Part shown: one piece after another, positions 11,611-24,249 of the stretch
How the letters are laid out: every line of letters begins with the position of its first letter
Numbering within the stretch: the stretch's first letter is position 1
Source of the DNA: Sternotherus odoratus
Lineage: Eukaryota; Chordata; Testudines; Kinosternidae
NCBI GenBank assembly: GCA_032164245.1
Contig: JAVMKO010000001.1
Span: 61,672,892 to 61,736,891 of the forward strand
Reading direction: 5' to 3'
Length of the DNA stretch: 64,000 bases
Made by a program: the position numbers and the translations under genes
Notes under the pieces: model-generated
Database searches by the model: none
Told to the model about the DNA's origin: nothing
The model's input: the letters and a program-made list of their open reading frames with translations, nothing else

Positions 11611-11799
11611 GATTATATGATAAAAATGAGAAAGTAAGCATTTTTTTTTATAATAGACAAAAATAAAGTGTCACAGCATGCTGATTTTGTAAGTAGTTTT
11701 TAAATGAGTGAAACTTGGGGTACATAAGACAAATCAGACTCCTGAAAGGGATACAGTAGTCTGGAAAGGATGAGAGCCACTGAGTTAAGCTATCTAGAC

Positions 11800-13320
11800 A
11801 GTTCAGTTCCTTAAAAGACATTAATTGCTTAAAGAATTCAGAACACATTGCTCCTTCGTGTGAAAGAAGGAAAATACATTTACATTTTAATGGTATTAAT
11901 TTAAAAATTCAGAATGCTGATAAGGAAAAAACTTGTTGCTGTTATTTAAATACTGCACAACAGACAGAGCAGAGTTGTACTATATTAGTGAATACATTCT
12001 ATCTTTAATATTCGTTTTATTTTTACTTTTCATCGATCAAGTACACTTATAAAAACTGAACAGAGGGTTCTACAATTTTAAACAGTATTAGATTTCTCAG
12101 CCTAATATTTCATTAACACTTTCTAGAGAAAGTAGCACAAAAACACATCTTAAGCTGTCATCTGATAAAGTACCTCCATATGAGCTAAACTGGTTTGAGA
12201 TTATTTCTGCCTATAAAGGAATAAGGAAAACAAACCCTATTTACAGTAACTTGTCAAACCATCTACTATCACCAAACTTTATTTTGCCTTATTTGCCCTC
12301 AGTACAATGATAAGATATGTATTAAAAATGTACCTAACATGCAATAATGTAGATACAGGGCAACTATAACAAGTTAAGGCTGAAAGATTTATTGTAGGCT
12401 ATGAGAACATTTTCTTTTATAATAAAATACCTAAGATACAGATTATCTGTCGTGCTCTCTTTCTGTTTTAGTCCCTTAAGGAGTGCATCCAAAAATCTGG
12501 TGTTAGGGCTAATGGACTGGATGTTGCAAGATCTGGGTTCTATTCCAGATCGGTCACAATCTGTATAACCTAAGGAAGTCACTCTCTATGCTTCAAGTTT
12601 TCCCATGTATAAAATGAGGAATAATGGTACAACCCTCATCTTATACATTAGCTTAGTTTATAATATATCAGTTAGTAGGCAATCTATATATATAAATTTT
12701 CAAGGTTTTAAGAAAAAGCAAACTAAAGAAAACAAGTTCTCTCCCATATGGAACCATACTGACAACCACACCACTCATCAGCAGGGTTAGAAGCTGTATA
12801 TCCAGAACAAACCTCTACAATTTGAGCTAACAGAGGAACTAACAGCAGTACTAGGTTGTCATCTTCTCTAATCCAGCCACTAATAGCAGATGAGACACTT
12901 TGCCAACAGGCTTCACAGCTATTTGCTGACAGCAGAGGAATGATTACATTCAAAATCCATAACTGAATCCAGCTTTTCTGATGGGAAGTGTACTCTAATG
13001 GTTGTTTTTAAAAAAAGCCACTTTTGACCCTCTTGCCCCATCCCCCAATCTTGATCCCTCCAAGCTACCCCAGTACCAACCCACGTCCCTGCATACACAC
13101 ACCCTAGTCCTGTTCCCCCATACCTCCTGCCCAAGTTCCAGTCCTATACCTTCTCCCTCTTGTCCCCCTCTCCTCTCTTGCCATCCCCAAGGCCCAGCTC
13201 CAACCCCATTTCAGACGAGGACCCTTCCTCCTCCTCACTGCCTGAGAACAAGCTGACACAGTAGCAATTATAGGGAAAGTTGCAAACTTTTTCGTCTTAC
13301 ATATTCTGCAAACTTCTTTC
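11800..13320. other. AT-rich intron, largely featureless
   Basis: Besides the MIR-like fragment at 12507-12640, I see only a C-rich patch at about 13020-13250 without a recognisable gene or element. Confidence 0.45.
12507..12640 (+). mobile_element. MIR-like SINE fragment
   Basis: The order ATCTGGGTTCTATTCC...AAGTCACTCTCTATGCTTCA...TTTTCCCATGTATAAAATGA is the core and right half of a MIR-type amniote SINE. It is old and diverged. Confidence 0.6.
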
Positions 13321-13329
13321 TTGTCTTAC

Positions 13330-13990
13330 ATATTTTGATTGAGCAGACGAGTCTAATAAAGCCTGCAAAGAGATCCATGCCACTGCCTTCCCTTCATCAA
13401 TAATGCCAAGAAATCGACTCTAGTGGAATTAGTTTCTTAAACTTCAAAACGGAGTCCCATGAGTTTAAGTTGTATCTATTGAGGACAACTGGCTGGTTAG
13501 GTATCCTCAGCTGCAGGCCACCAGTTGTGTAAACCTTCCTGCTGGAAAGATCCATCCTTTCAGAGTCTTTGGATTTAGAGGCCTTCCCCTGCTACCTGTC
13601 TCTCTCTCTCATTAACTGCCGACATTACCAGAGAGCATGGTTGTGGGTGAGGAACAGATACTCATACCCCTTAAAGGGAACAAAGTACTTGCACTCAACA
13701 CCCCTGTCAGTGGATGGGATTGAAGCAGGGGTCTGTCACAGGGTCTTAATCAAATTGCTCTGGATTGACTTTAGTGGCAGAGCTACACTGGATGGTCCTT
13801 CTGGTGCAAAGGTGTCGATCATGGGGTCCTCAGGTTCGACCACTTCCTATGCCTGTAACCCCATGTTGAGGGCAATCCTCTGGAAAATATCCTGGTGGGG
13901 ATGAAGATGAGGAGGCCAGAAATTGAATGGGGTCCTCTTGGCCCTCCAACTCCCTGACCTCCTCCTGATCAGAGTCTAGTGCCTCTGTGG
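13330..13990 (-). pseudogene. Broken retroelement gag-like ORF (possibly DIRS-type)
   Basis: Minus-strand reading across frames gives pieces such as EVVEPEDPMID, PASIPSTDRGVE, YFVPFKGYEYLF and DLSSRKVYTTGGLQLRI in the order of a gag-like retroelement protein that is common in turtle genomes. Stops and frameshifts interrupt it (for example between the LIKTL and QTPASIP pieces), so it is dead. I believe the family is DIRS-like, but that assignment rests on memory. A continuation upstream to about 14150 is possible. Confidence 0.5.
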
Positions 13991-14259
13991 TGACCGTAGC
14001 CGTGGGTAGCCCGGCATTGCAAGGGGTCTTGGAGTCACCTCAGAGTCACCTTGGCTGGGACCTGGGGCTGGCAGTGGAGATTGTGCCAAAGTTGCCTCGG
14101 ATCCCTGGAGCACAGGCACCACTCCAGAGGGCTCCACAGCCACATGAAGGGAGCTGCTAAAGGAAAACTTTCCGATGACTGTGCACATAGCATGCACACA
14201 TCTGATTGGAATTGACATGAACATGCACTCCAAGAACAAGCTGACTCGAATAAGCACTT

Positions 14260-16050
14260 ATTTTTCCAACAGAAAAATAAGATCAGAAAAATATGCCCAC
14301 AGTTCTAGGTACAACCTTCAAGTAAACCTGTTCTGGTGACAAGTTACAAATTGGTTTAAATAACAATTTTTTGCCTACAGTCTATTTCATAGCACTGATC
14401 TTGATACACCTTTAAATAGGAAACTAGTATGTTTTAATTCTACAAAAATTCATAATATTAAAGATTTAGACAACTGACTGAGCAGTTCTAAAATGAAACC
14501 TATCCAGCAGGTTCAAAAGGAAGTCAATCAAACAATCCACACAAATCAACTAGTATGACTTACTAAACATGTGCAAAATATTTTCATAATCTTTTAATGG
14601 GCCAAGAGTAATAAAAAATAGATACACTTAAGATAAGACCACCCCCACCGTCTACAGCATTTGCTTTTACACTGGTTCCTTAAATAGTCAATATAAACTT
14701 CATTTTCACTGAAGTTTTTTCAAATATAGTGTACAGTTGTATTTTGGGATGGGGAGTGACTGCTGTAAGTTTTCAAACTGCTACCAGACAGTATTAGCAG
14801 GGTAAGTTATTTTGCTGGTGTGGATTTCTATGAGATAGGGCAAATATCTTCTGTAATAATGGAATTAAATACATTTTAAAAGTAAAGCTCACCCTTTCTC
14901 CTGCTCATTTTGCCAATCCATAAATATTTTTTTAAAGAAATACCCAGTCCCCTGAGAAGTTTAAGAACACATAGGATCATAACTAAAAAATAATCACTTC
15001 AATAAAACAGCACATTAACTAGTATGCTATAAAGTATATTTTATTTTAAATATATTGCATTAATTTTTGATGCAGTCGCCTTGTTTGCATCTGCATGCAT
15101 GCTAGTTTGCAGAATACTGCCATATACAGTGGGCCTCTCACATTGTAAAACAACAAGGACTGAATGTACATTATATAGTTTAACCAATTATAAAACTAAC
15201 TTGATGCTATGAGCTCCATCTCTCTGCCAGGTAATAAACTGTTTATTTAAAATTCCAGGAGACTTGTTTTTAAACTCAATAGTTGAAATACAAGTGTCCT
15301 ATTAAACAAATGTCAAATTAATAAGCATTTTCAAACATGTTTCTTTGCTTCTATTACCAGCTACCTTCAAATCTTGAAATTCATGAGAATCATTTCTTAG
15401 GGTCTAAAAAGTAAGAGAAGAACCCAAATTTTTAAAAAACTTTGGGCCAAATTGGAAATGACAGTGCATTTAAGAAACATAATAGAAAAACTGGTGTACA
15501 CACTTTCCTTTCCGCAGCATTACTGAATGATACCTGTAGCTGATGTACTCTTTCATGTTTGTTCAAGTCTTATGGGGGAGGCATGCAGAGCTGATCAGTA
15601 CAAAGCTGATCACCTACAGTACTGGTTATCACTAGTTATACAGCAATTAGTTTAACAGTCCAATTTTAACAAATTGGTAGACACAACACCCACAAACTTC
15701 TCTAATGAGGTTGCCCTTCTTGTACAATATCTGTACTCATTAAAAATGCATCACTGTATATACTTCCTTCTCAGCTTTAGAAAAAGATTATGAATTAGAG
15801 ACAGGCAAAGTAGCAGTCCTTGGAAACTGACATTAAATATCTGAATTTCTTTTGTATGGCAACTTGAAAAGCAACATTAAAGGCTGATGGCCATATCTGT
15901 CACGTACTCTATGGCTTCTAGCGTCAAGGAATGAATCAAGGCTGTCCCTGCAGAGAAAGTCAAATCCACAGTGTTTTAAAGTTTGAGGTGGAAAGCTCGA
16001 GTTGACAAAAAAAATGTGCTCAGGCCCAGGTCTAACCTCATGATAACCTC
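14260..16050. other. AT-rich intron, nothing recognised
   Basis: No repeats with clear ends, RNA genes or coding similarity were seen. Confidence 0.45.
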
Positions 16051-16052
16051 AT

Positions 16053-16250
16053 GGGGGGAGGGATAGCTCAGTGGTTTGAGCATTGGCCTGCTAAACCCAG
16101 GGTTGTGAGTTCAATCCTTGAGGGGGCCATTTAGGGATCTGGGGCAAAAAATCTGTCAGGGGACAGTACTCGATCCTGCTAGTGTAGGCAGGGGACTGGA
16201 CTCTATGACCTTCAAGGTCTTTCCAGTTCTAGGAGATTGGTATATCTCCA
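16053..16250 (+). mobile_element. tRNA-derived SINE (cryptodire turtle type)
   Basis: The 5' part is tRNA-like: box A TAGCTCAGTGG at 16064-16074 and box B-like GAGTTCAATCC at 16107-16117. A unique middle follows, and the 3' tail CTATGACCTTCAAGGTCTTTCCAGTTCTA resembles a CR1 3' end, as expected for a SINE mobilised by CR1 machinery. Such elements are typical of hidden-necked turtles and are the main clue to the organism. The anticodon arm is decayed, so this is not a tRNA gene. Confidence 0.88.
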
Positions 16251-17169
16251 TTTATTTTTTTAAAATTTTATTTATGATAGGCTAAGTAAACTACTCCATC
16301 AGAAGTTAGCTACTTAATTCATTTTTTTGGTACACATACATACACAGTCCCACTTTGGGAGAGCTACAGTCAACAAAACAGGTTCACAAACCAAAGATGC
16401 TCATCTGTCTGCTGGTATCCTGAAGCATACAAACTGCTGGCTTATGAATCTTAAACCACATTAATCATTCATCTATAGAACACATTGATAGCTTCAGAAA
16501 AAAGTCACCATAGAGTACGAAGTATTAATTAAAGTGTCTACCTAGATCAGGGGTATCATTTTCTAATGCTAATCAAGATTCTTGCCACTTCTTTCCCCAT
16601 CTCAGCCCCTACGCCTACCATCCCCAAACAGGCTGAAAGCTCTTCTGCAAGGAATCCTGCATTTCCCTTGAAGTACAAGATAGAAAGAAGGAAAAATGTA
16701 CTACAAATTGTCAGATCATTTTGTAAACATGCAGGGAGCATACTAACAGTCCCTAGTCAAAGGTAGGAGAATCTCTTTGCCCAGTAGGTAGTGACATTTG
16801 CAATCCTCTGCTGCCATTCTCCCTAGCCAACAGAAGCAGCAAGCTCTCACTGTGACGGGAGAAGTATCTCCATAAGGTAAGATCAGGAGGTAAGGGAAAA
16901 TGTGTGATTCCAAAAAGATACCCCATGTGCACATTGCCTAGATACCACTGAATAGCCCCCTATAAATACCCAACATAGAAAAGTGTGCTCACCAGATGCC
17001 AACACACTGCTCTTACCTATAGAAATGTATTCAAGAAAAAAGGAGAAAACAGAATCAGTGTACAAAAAACATTAGAGCTAAAGAAAATCAACACACACTG
17101 CTTTTGGAAAATTCATAATTAGGTACATCCACCATCACCACCACACCATCTAAATATCCACCAAACAGA

Positions 17170-17340
17170 CTGAGATAGATTTATTTCACCACCCCATTGG
17201 GATAGAGAAGTAAAGGCAGAGGTCTAGTAACTTGTCTAAAGTCTGCCATAGATTGGGGAACAAAGAAGTGAAGTCATATTTCCCAATCTTAGACCTGTGC
17301 CTCACCATAATATCACTTTCCTTTAGAGTTGTACCACAAC
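17170..17340 (-). mobile_element. Possible MIR-like SINE
   Basis: On the minus strand the segment has the outline of a MIR core and right half (reverse of GGGATAGAGAAGTAAAGGCAG... and GTAACTTGTCTAAAGTC). It is very diverged. Confidence 0.35.
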
Positions 17341-17587
17341 AATTAATTCTAAAATTTGAAGCAACAGTAGAATGTTGAAGTGGTTAGAATCAAATTTATG
17401 CTTGTTTGGCATGTGTCCTGGGGACAGACTGGATAGAATAGTCAATAAAACTTTAAACTAATAACAAATGGGAAGGATAAAAAGAGATGATAGGAGCACT
17501 CATTTAGCACAGAACCAAGATATTGAGAACAAAAATTTATAAAGAAACCACACAACACGAGAAGAAGTTATTTAATTGCCTATTGGG

Positions 17588-17765
17588 CAACAGTTCCCAA
17601 ACTTGGTTTGTGGCTTGTTTAGGGTAGGCCCCTGGTGGGCAGCAAGACACAGTTTACCCAAGGATCCACAGGCACAGCCACTCTCAGCTCTCAGTGGCCA
17701 TGGGGTTCGCCATTCCACTGGGAGCTGCGAGTGGCTGTACCTGCCGTACAAAGCCAACTTCACAA
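17588..17765. mobile_element. hAT-like element, left part
   Basis: CAGTTCCCAAACTTGGTTTG followed by GGCTTGTTTAGGGTAGGCCCCTGG and a GC-rich interior (GGGAGCTGCGAGTGGCTG) match a common turtle hAT MITE left end. The right end is missing. Confidence 0.5.
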
Positions 17766-17769
17766 ATCC

Positions 17770-19020
17770 GGGAGAAAGAATTTACTAAAGATAATATGAA
17801 TGATAATTAGAAATTGTTTAAGAACTATTTAGATATTCAAGAGTCCATTATCGAGGAAGAAGATCATATTGGTTAAAAAAATCTAATTTACAGGGGAAGC
17901 GAAGGCAACTATAAAAAATTAAAATATGACAAATGGAAAGGGGATTATTATATTAATGAATATAAATCAGAGGCTAGGAATTGCAGAAAATTGATAAGGG
18001 GAGTGAAGAGACACAAGGAAAAAAGATCGAAGACCAGCAGAGACAAAGACAATAAGGAGTTTTTAAGTATCTTAGGAACCAAAGAATCCAAACAGGAGGC
18101 AAGTTCCTGCAAAGCTTAAGATCGGTCACTTGAAAAGGGTTTAAAAAACAAAAAACAAACAAACAAACAAAAAACAACAAACAAAAAAACCCCAAACATT
18201 AAATACAAGATACCCTTTTTCAGAATAGGGCTCCAAATTCAATATATTATAAATCTTTAATAAATATACAAATCTTAATGTAAATGTTTTTATACCAAGT
18301 TTCAGAGACTTTCAATGAAAGAAAACTAGAAAGAAATTAAGTTTATTAAACATTTAGGCAATTCTTATGTAATAGTTTGGATAAGATTGTAAGGAACTTC
18401 GATAAAAAAACAAAGTGACTTTAGGCATCCTTTAATCACCCCCAAAAATATTTTAGTATGAAACAAAGTAAAAAACACAAAAAAGAGTAGTTCTTCTGTT
18501 TACGCTGAAGAAACCAAAGTAATCTAGCCAATGATAAAATAGAATTTATCCAGAATAATCCAGCATCATCATACATATCGTTTATTATCAAATTAAGTAT
18601 CATTTGCTCTTTGTGAAAAACTGTACATTCAAATGTATTGTTTCCATAGACATGGTATGTGATAAGAAGGGGACAGGAAAGGGTAAAGATATTTTAATCT
18701 TGTAGTTGAGAGCCCTTAAACTAAATTTGATATTTTCTGCCAAGAAGAGTAAGTTAATTTATATAGAAATAAAGTAAGTAATTATATAGTCTAACATACA
18801 TTTATTCAGATTCTTAATTTTTACATATTAATATTATGCTAGAACTTCTTTATTCGTTATTTTTCTTATTCTTTTTCTAAACACACGATTAAAAATGTAC
18901 AAAAACATTTAAAAAATTTTTTACATTAAATAAAATTACTGTAAGTGTCCTGGATATGTAAGGGGGAAAAAGTATCATAATCTGTTTTACATTTTAAAAT
19001 GGATTTGTTAAAAAATAAAT
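17770..19020. other. AT-rich intron
   Basis: A simple A/C tract (AAACAAACAAACAAAC) lies near 18150-18190. Nothing else is recognised. Confidence 0.45.
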
Positions 19021-19025
19021 AAGAA

Positions 19026-19115
19026 CCCGAAGAGCTCTGTGTAGCTTGAAAGCTTCTCTATTTAGCCAAATAAGTTGGTCCAATAAGACAGATTGTATCA
19101 CCCATCTGGTCTCTC
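19026..19115 (+). mobile_element. PLE 3'-tail fragment with hammerhead-like core (family 2)
   Basis: CCGAAGAGCTCTGTGTAGCT, then TGAAAGCTTCTC and a downstream AAGTTGGTCCAATAAGA match the tail seen on the minus strand at 57765-57860. GAAA is at 19048-19051. The CUGAAGA part is shortened by a small deletion. Confidence 0.6.
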
Positions 19116-19119
19116 CAAG

Positions 19120-22100
19120 ATAGGTGGTTTAGTTTTCGTTAAAATTTCAGCAGCAAAAGAGTATTACTTATTTTTTATTTAAAATATTTTAATATTTCAT
19201 AGTAAGTTTAGGCCTTAAATTTTAGGCCATGGTAACCTGAGTTAATAGGTTTATTTAAAAAAAATTACTTAATTCAAATTACTTAATAAAAAACAAATTT
19301 TAATTTTTTTAAATCATTGATTTTTTTTTTAATTTACCCTGCTTATTTAGTTTAAGCATCTTATAAGAACAGGCTGCCAACTGCATAGTGATTTTCTAGT
19401 GACTCATCATAGGCTAAGCCAAGATGTACTGTCTCTGAACACTAAGTACTATTTCTCAGCATCTGTCTGCATTATGATCAGTATTGAAATTCTCAGTAAA
19501 AGCACATCAGAGCATTTGGGGAAAGAGCACAATTGAATATAAATATGATCTTCATGAATAAGATATTATTTTCTCCCTAAATTTATAACACAAATTGATC
19601 CAAATACATCAATGCTTTACAATATATACTGGCTACATAAATCTTACATACTAGCAGTTATTAGTTACAGGCTTCCTATCTCTCCCCTTCCGTTCATAAC
19701 CTCCTCAGACAAAAGCCTGTTTAATATAGTAACAAAAATGTAGTTTAATGAGTTATGGATGCAGCAAGACACACCTCCAATCCAGCACAAGTCTTAACAC
19801 CATGGAAATAAGAATTTATGGGGAAGTCTACAGCATTCAGTGCCAACTGATAGCCTTGCATACTTTTAGTACCACTGCAAAATTCCATAAGGCATTCAAC
19901 TTCCATCCCAACAGATACTAAAAAGCAATATGTTTGCCAGCTTCAAACTCACACTCCAACAAAAAGCTTTAACTGGTTAACTTACATTCCCGTACCAAAT
20001 AAAACAGCACATCTGATTATGATGTTGTCCACACATGGGTAGCAATATCGTATCTTAAACTCATAAATGTAATGTCAGCAATATTTCATCAGTCATGAGC
20101 CTGATGAAGGTAGACTGCCTATTGCATCAGCATCTGTTGGAGGAGGAAGAGAATGCCTTGTGAAGCACCACAGTGAGCTGCTGCCAACACTAATGGAGGT
20201 ATAAAAGGCTGCAACAAATGAAGACTTTTCCCCCTTAAATTCTTATTTCTATGCTTTCAAAGTTTAGAGAGAGCATCTCATTCTAGACACCCTGAGAGAA
20301 GCCCCTCTCCTGTTTAATTCAGAGGAGGAAACAATGTTAATACAAGAACCTCAATTAATTATAAGGGACATGGTACTACAGGAGGAAGACACAGCCTAAG
20401 GTTGCCATGACTTAAATCAGAGAGACCTTTACAGGTGAAGACAAAAGCTTTTGAATTGCATCCAAAAATAAAATGGTAGTCAGCACAGGCCACGCAGTGC
20501 AGGTGTCACTCAGATATTAAAAGCAAGGAGTAGCCACACTGGCAATTTCAGCTAGTGCACAAACTACTTTCGAGAGTAACTCTCCAGAGAAGACACTGCA
20601 GCTATTCAACAGTGACAGAAGAATAAATAATGGTGGAGAGGCTTAAATCAGAAAGAAGCAGTAACTATTATTTATGCTTGTACAAATAGAAGAGATGGCT
20701 ACCCAAGGCTCTAGATGTCTGTCATAAGTTCAAAAAAAAAACACCTTAATTTCCCACTCAACATTAAACTCCCTTCCACCCATAAATATGATTACCCTCA
20801 GAAATCCACCTCTGACTGTAGCAGTCCATGTACATAGGATGTGTTTTATATAACCTAGAAAAACCACTTATGGCCACAGCTGCAACTTGAATGCAGCCAG
20901 GGATAAAGAGGATCAACAAGATATCCAGATTGTTCAATTTATTAAGCAAACCTCAACCAGTGGGAACAGACTATCAACTCTGCAGTCTTCTATATATTTT
21001 CTTCTAGCCAGTCAAGATCATTGTTTCCCCTTCTTCGGCCAACTTTCATCTAGATTGCAGTCTTCAGTTGACACTAGAAAATGCCAAGATGGTATCCTAG
21101 ACAAGTCTGATATGAGAGAGAACAGAACCTTCACCCACTTCTATTGGCATCCACCAGCCAACCTTGCACATTTACAAGAGAACTATGAAGAACTCAGTGT
21201 GAGACTATCTGCCAAGTCCCACTTCAAAAGTTCTACAGAAGCACGAACATTGGAATCTTTTTTGGGATGCTAGGGGGGGGGGGGGGAAGGACACAGTTCT
21301 GCCTCAAGTCTTGTCTAAACAGGCAAGTTTTCCTTTCTGCATAACTATACCAACATAACTATATTGAAACAGTGTGGCCATACCACTTTGTTTATGCTGT
21401 CTTAAGCTACTTTCCACGTGAACCACTTCATCCACAAAGCTCTATGCTTTCTCAAAATAACTGCACAACATTCCATCATGCAATGTCCTGCTAATAGACC
21501 CTACACATTCTGGGAATTCTTCTCATAGCACGTTGTGAGATACTTATGGAACATATTGGAATTATGGGACTAGGGCTCAAAATAATAAACTCATGATTCC
21601 TTTCAAGGTATTCAATAGTTCATTAGGTTTGAAAATGACATGGGGGTCATTAAAACTGCTGCCAGGCAGCATGAAGGGAACACTGAGCGATGTGGCTCTG
21701 AATCATTAATACAAACGGGACACTCCAGATATAGTGGCAGTCACATCCAGATGGCTTTGGATGAGCTGGATGCCAGCTACAAGCACAGCCACTACAATGG
21801 TGCATAGATACTGCTATGAAGAGATGGTAATGGTGGTGATAGAGGAGGATGAAATTGAGCAGCTACTTCTACATAGTACAAATTCTCATTGATGAGGAAA
21901 AAACTGATAATTAACATTAGGGAAACCTAGTGGGATGATATCCATGATTGGGAACCTGTTTAGGAAGGACAGAGGGGCAGAAGAGGTGGCACTCTACATG
22001 AAAGACATCATTTACCCGTTTGGCAGTGCAGGATCTTGAATACATATGGATCTAATGTACTACCCTGATTTGATTCTTTGAAGACTATGAAGGTCTCATG

Positions 22101-23240
22101 AAGCCAGTAATACAGAGTTTCTAAAAATTACAGGTAATTTCCTCACAAAAAAAGATATTGAACCCACCACAAGGAAAGCGGAGGCAGATCATGATGAGGC
22201 TGGATGCCTTGTGTTACAGTTGCTTGCTGTGTTTTGATCATCATCTGACAGCAAGGGAGAGAGCCTCACTCTGGGCTCAGAGGCTGAGGTAGGGAGACTA
22301 GCAGAATTTTATGAACAGGCTCTGCGAAATGCCCCAACCGACTAGGAAATTGTTGTGTTCCTACTCGGAGATCAGAATATAGTGGAGAAAAATTAAGATA
22401 AGGTAACCAAGGAAATAAATGAAGTGAATACACTTTGTGCAGTGATTTTTATTAGGAATGGATTTTATTAGCGGGAGCTGTTCCTCAATAAATTTTTGTT
22501 TAACAGACTTGTAATTCATTTAAGCAGGTTATTAATTGCGTGTGCACCTCTGCAGACTGCTACAATTTGGATATGTGAGCTTGCCACAAGCAGGATTCAC
22601 AAAGGGCCATAAATGGATGTGTGCCAGTATTTAAAATGAGGTGGTGACATTCTGTCAAGATGACCTGGGTGTAGGAGGGCACAAAGAGGCCAGTCCAGGT
22701 GTAAAGCAATGCAGGGTGAGAGAGCAGTGACAGGACTGCCTGAAGTAGTACAGTTAATACAAGACGGGATACATCCTCACAAACCATACACTGGTATATG
22801 TCACTTTGGATTAAAGTGCAATAAGATGTCAGATAAATTAAAAAACCCTTTTATGTGGACACAAGGGAGTTTGTGCCAGAAAAACTAAAGTGATTTTTTT
22901 TTTAAGGTTTCCAATTTAGAAAGACTTCAGAGAGACAAGAAAGGAGTTTCAAGCTGTGTCAACAAATCCTAGTGGTCAATAGTAACAAAGGCAGCTGAAA
23001 CAGCCTGGGAAATTCCTATTTGTCCTTTTCCATCACTAAGAGATCACTGTAGATCAAATAGACCAATGCTGTATTTGTACTATAAAAAGGTCTAACGACA
23101 AACTAGATGGGGTCCAAGAAATCTGTCTCAGAGAACTCAGGAAATGCTAAAAGTCATTTCACCACAACCCTCCCCAGAAAAAGGGTAAATAAAAGGTGGT
23201 AATTGGGCAAAATCATCCATGTCAAAACACAGCATCTGAA
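19120..23240. other. AT-rich intron, little recognised
   Basis: Around 21306-21430 there is a degraded MITE-like stretch (GTCTAAACAGGCAAGTT). Otherwise no gene, RNA or element with clear ends was found. A poly-G run sits at about 21272. Confidence 0.4.
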
Positions 23241-23244
23241 GTTG

Positions 23245-23345
23245 ACCTGTTAGGTGACCTTAGGCAAGTCACTCCCTTTCTCCCTCTCCACTATGGCTCA
23301 GTTTTCCCATTTATAAATTGGGGATAGATATACTGATTTCTTTTT
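23245..23345 (+). mobile_element. MIR-like SINE fragment
   Basis: TGACCTTAGGCAAGTCACTC ... CTCAGTTTTCCCATTTATAA ... GGGGATA is the conserved right half of a MIR-type SINE. Confidence 0.65.
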
Positions 23346-23426
23346 CAAGTAAGTTGAGTTCCACTGATTAAATATGCTAACTAGATATTTTATTTTAAAG
23401 CAATAGCAATTTCAGAAAAGCAGGAA

Positions 23427-24246
23427 CCCTGTAATTCTGCACCACTGTGGATATGCAGAATTCATGTACCGCACAATTTTTTTTTCTCTGAAGAAAATAC
23501 ACTCTGCCAGACAGGTGGTGCAGTTATGCCTTTCGCCCACCTGGAGCTGTTGTGACAGCAGAACAGAGAGGAACAGGCTGCATTTCTAACAGTCCCCTGT
23601 CTGAAGGGCCAGATTAGAAGGCATGGAACACATGGGGGGGGGGGGGGGGAGGAGGAGAAGAGGCAGACGGACCAGGCACATCGGGCCACATAAACTGGGG
23701 TTCAGAAGGACTAGCGGGGGGGGGGGGGACGGACACAAACTGGGGCAGGAGCTGAATGGGAATGAAGGAACACATGGGGACGGGGTGCTGCATAGGGGTG
23801 CAGGGCCACATAGGGCTGCAGGCAGATGTGCGTAACTAAATAGGAGAGGATAGGGATCAGCATGTGGGAAGCTCCACAACTTCCAAACAGTCCCACCTAC
23901 CCCACACAAAATACCTATTCCATACTTCTCCCACCCACACCCATCAACCCTCTGGTTCACTCCTAGGTTCTTTCCCAGACATTATTTCCCTCTCCCTCAT
24001 CTCCTCTGCTACCTTCCACTCCTCTAAGCCTTTGTACAGCTTCAGAAGGGTGCAGAAAATAGGTTTTATATTGTAGTTTAAATTACTCAAAATTCCATAT
24101 TAATATGCTTAGTAAGGAATCTATTTGTCAAAAAAAATATTTTCTGAATCTTTTTTGGTAAAATTAACAAAATAATTGAAACTGGCTATTTTGATAAATA
24201 AAATATACAGAATTTTATTTTGGGGGGGCATAGAATTCCACCAGGA
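23427..24246. mobile_element. hAT-like element with G-rich interior
   Basis: The ends CCTGTAATTCTGCACCAC and GCATAGAATTCCACCAGG are roughly inverted, and the order of internal blocks (TATGCAGAATTCATGTACC near the left, CAGAATTTTATTTTGGGGG near the right) fits a widespread turtle MITE. Two poly-G runs lie at about 23634-23650 and 23716-23728. No target duplication was confirmed. Confidence 0.5.
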
Positions 24247-24249
24247 ATT

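Larger units (their letters stand above)
10409..11782. mobile_element. hAT element carrying a nested CpG-rich insertion
   Basis: The ends CAGCTCTCAACC and ...GAGAGCCACTG are flanked by a perfect 8-bp duplication AGTTAAGC (10401-10408 and 11783-11790). The left hAT part is 10409-10621 and the right part is about 11611-11782. The two halves would join near TTTATTTTATA and ATTATATGATAAAAATG, which shows that the GC-rich DNA between them is a later insertion. Confidence 0.87.

Noticed and set aside
16053..16130. A tRNA gene
   Set aside because: Box A and B are present but the arms do not fold well and the sequence continues into a SINE body with a CR1-like tail.
23586..23960. Proline/serine-rich open frame on the minus strand
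   Set aside because: It spans poly-G runs in a transposon interior and has no recognisable family.
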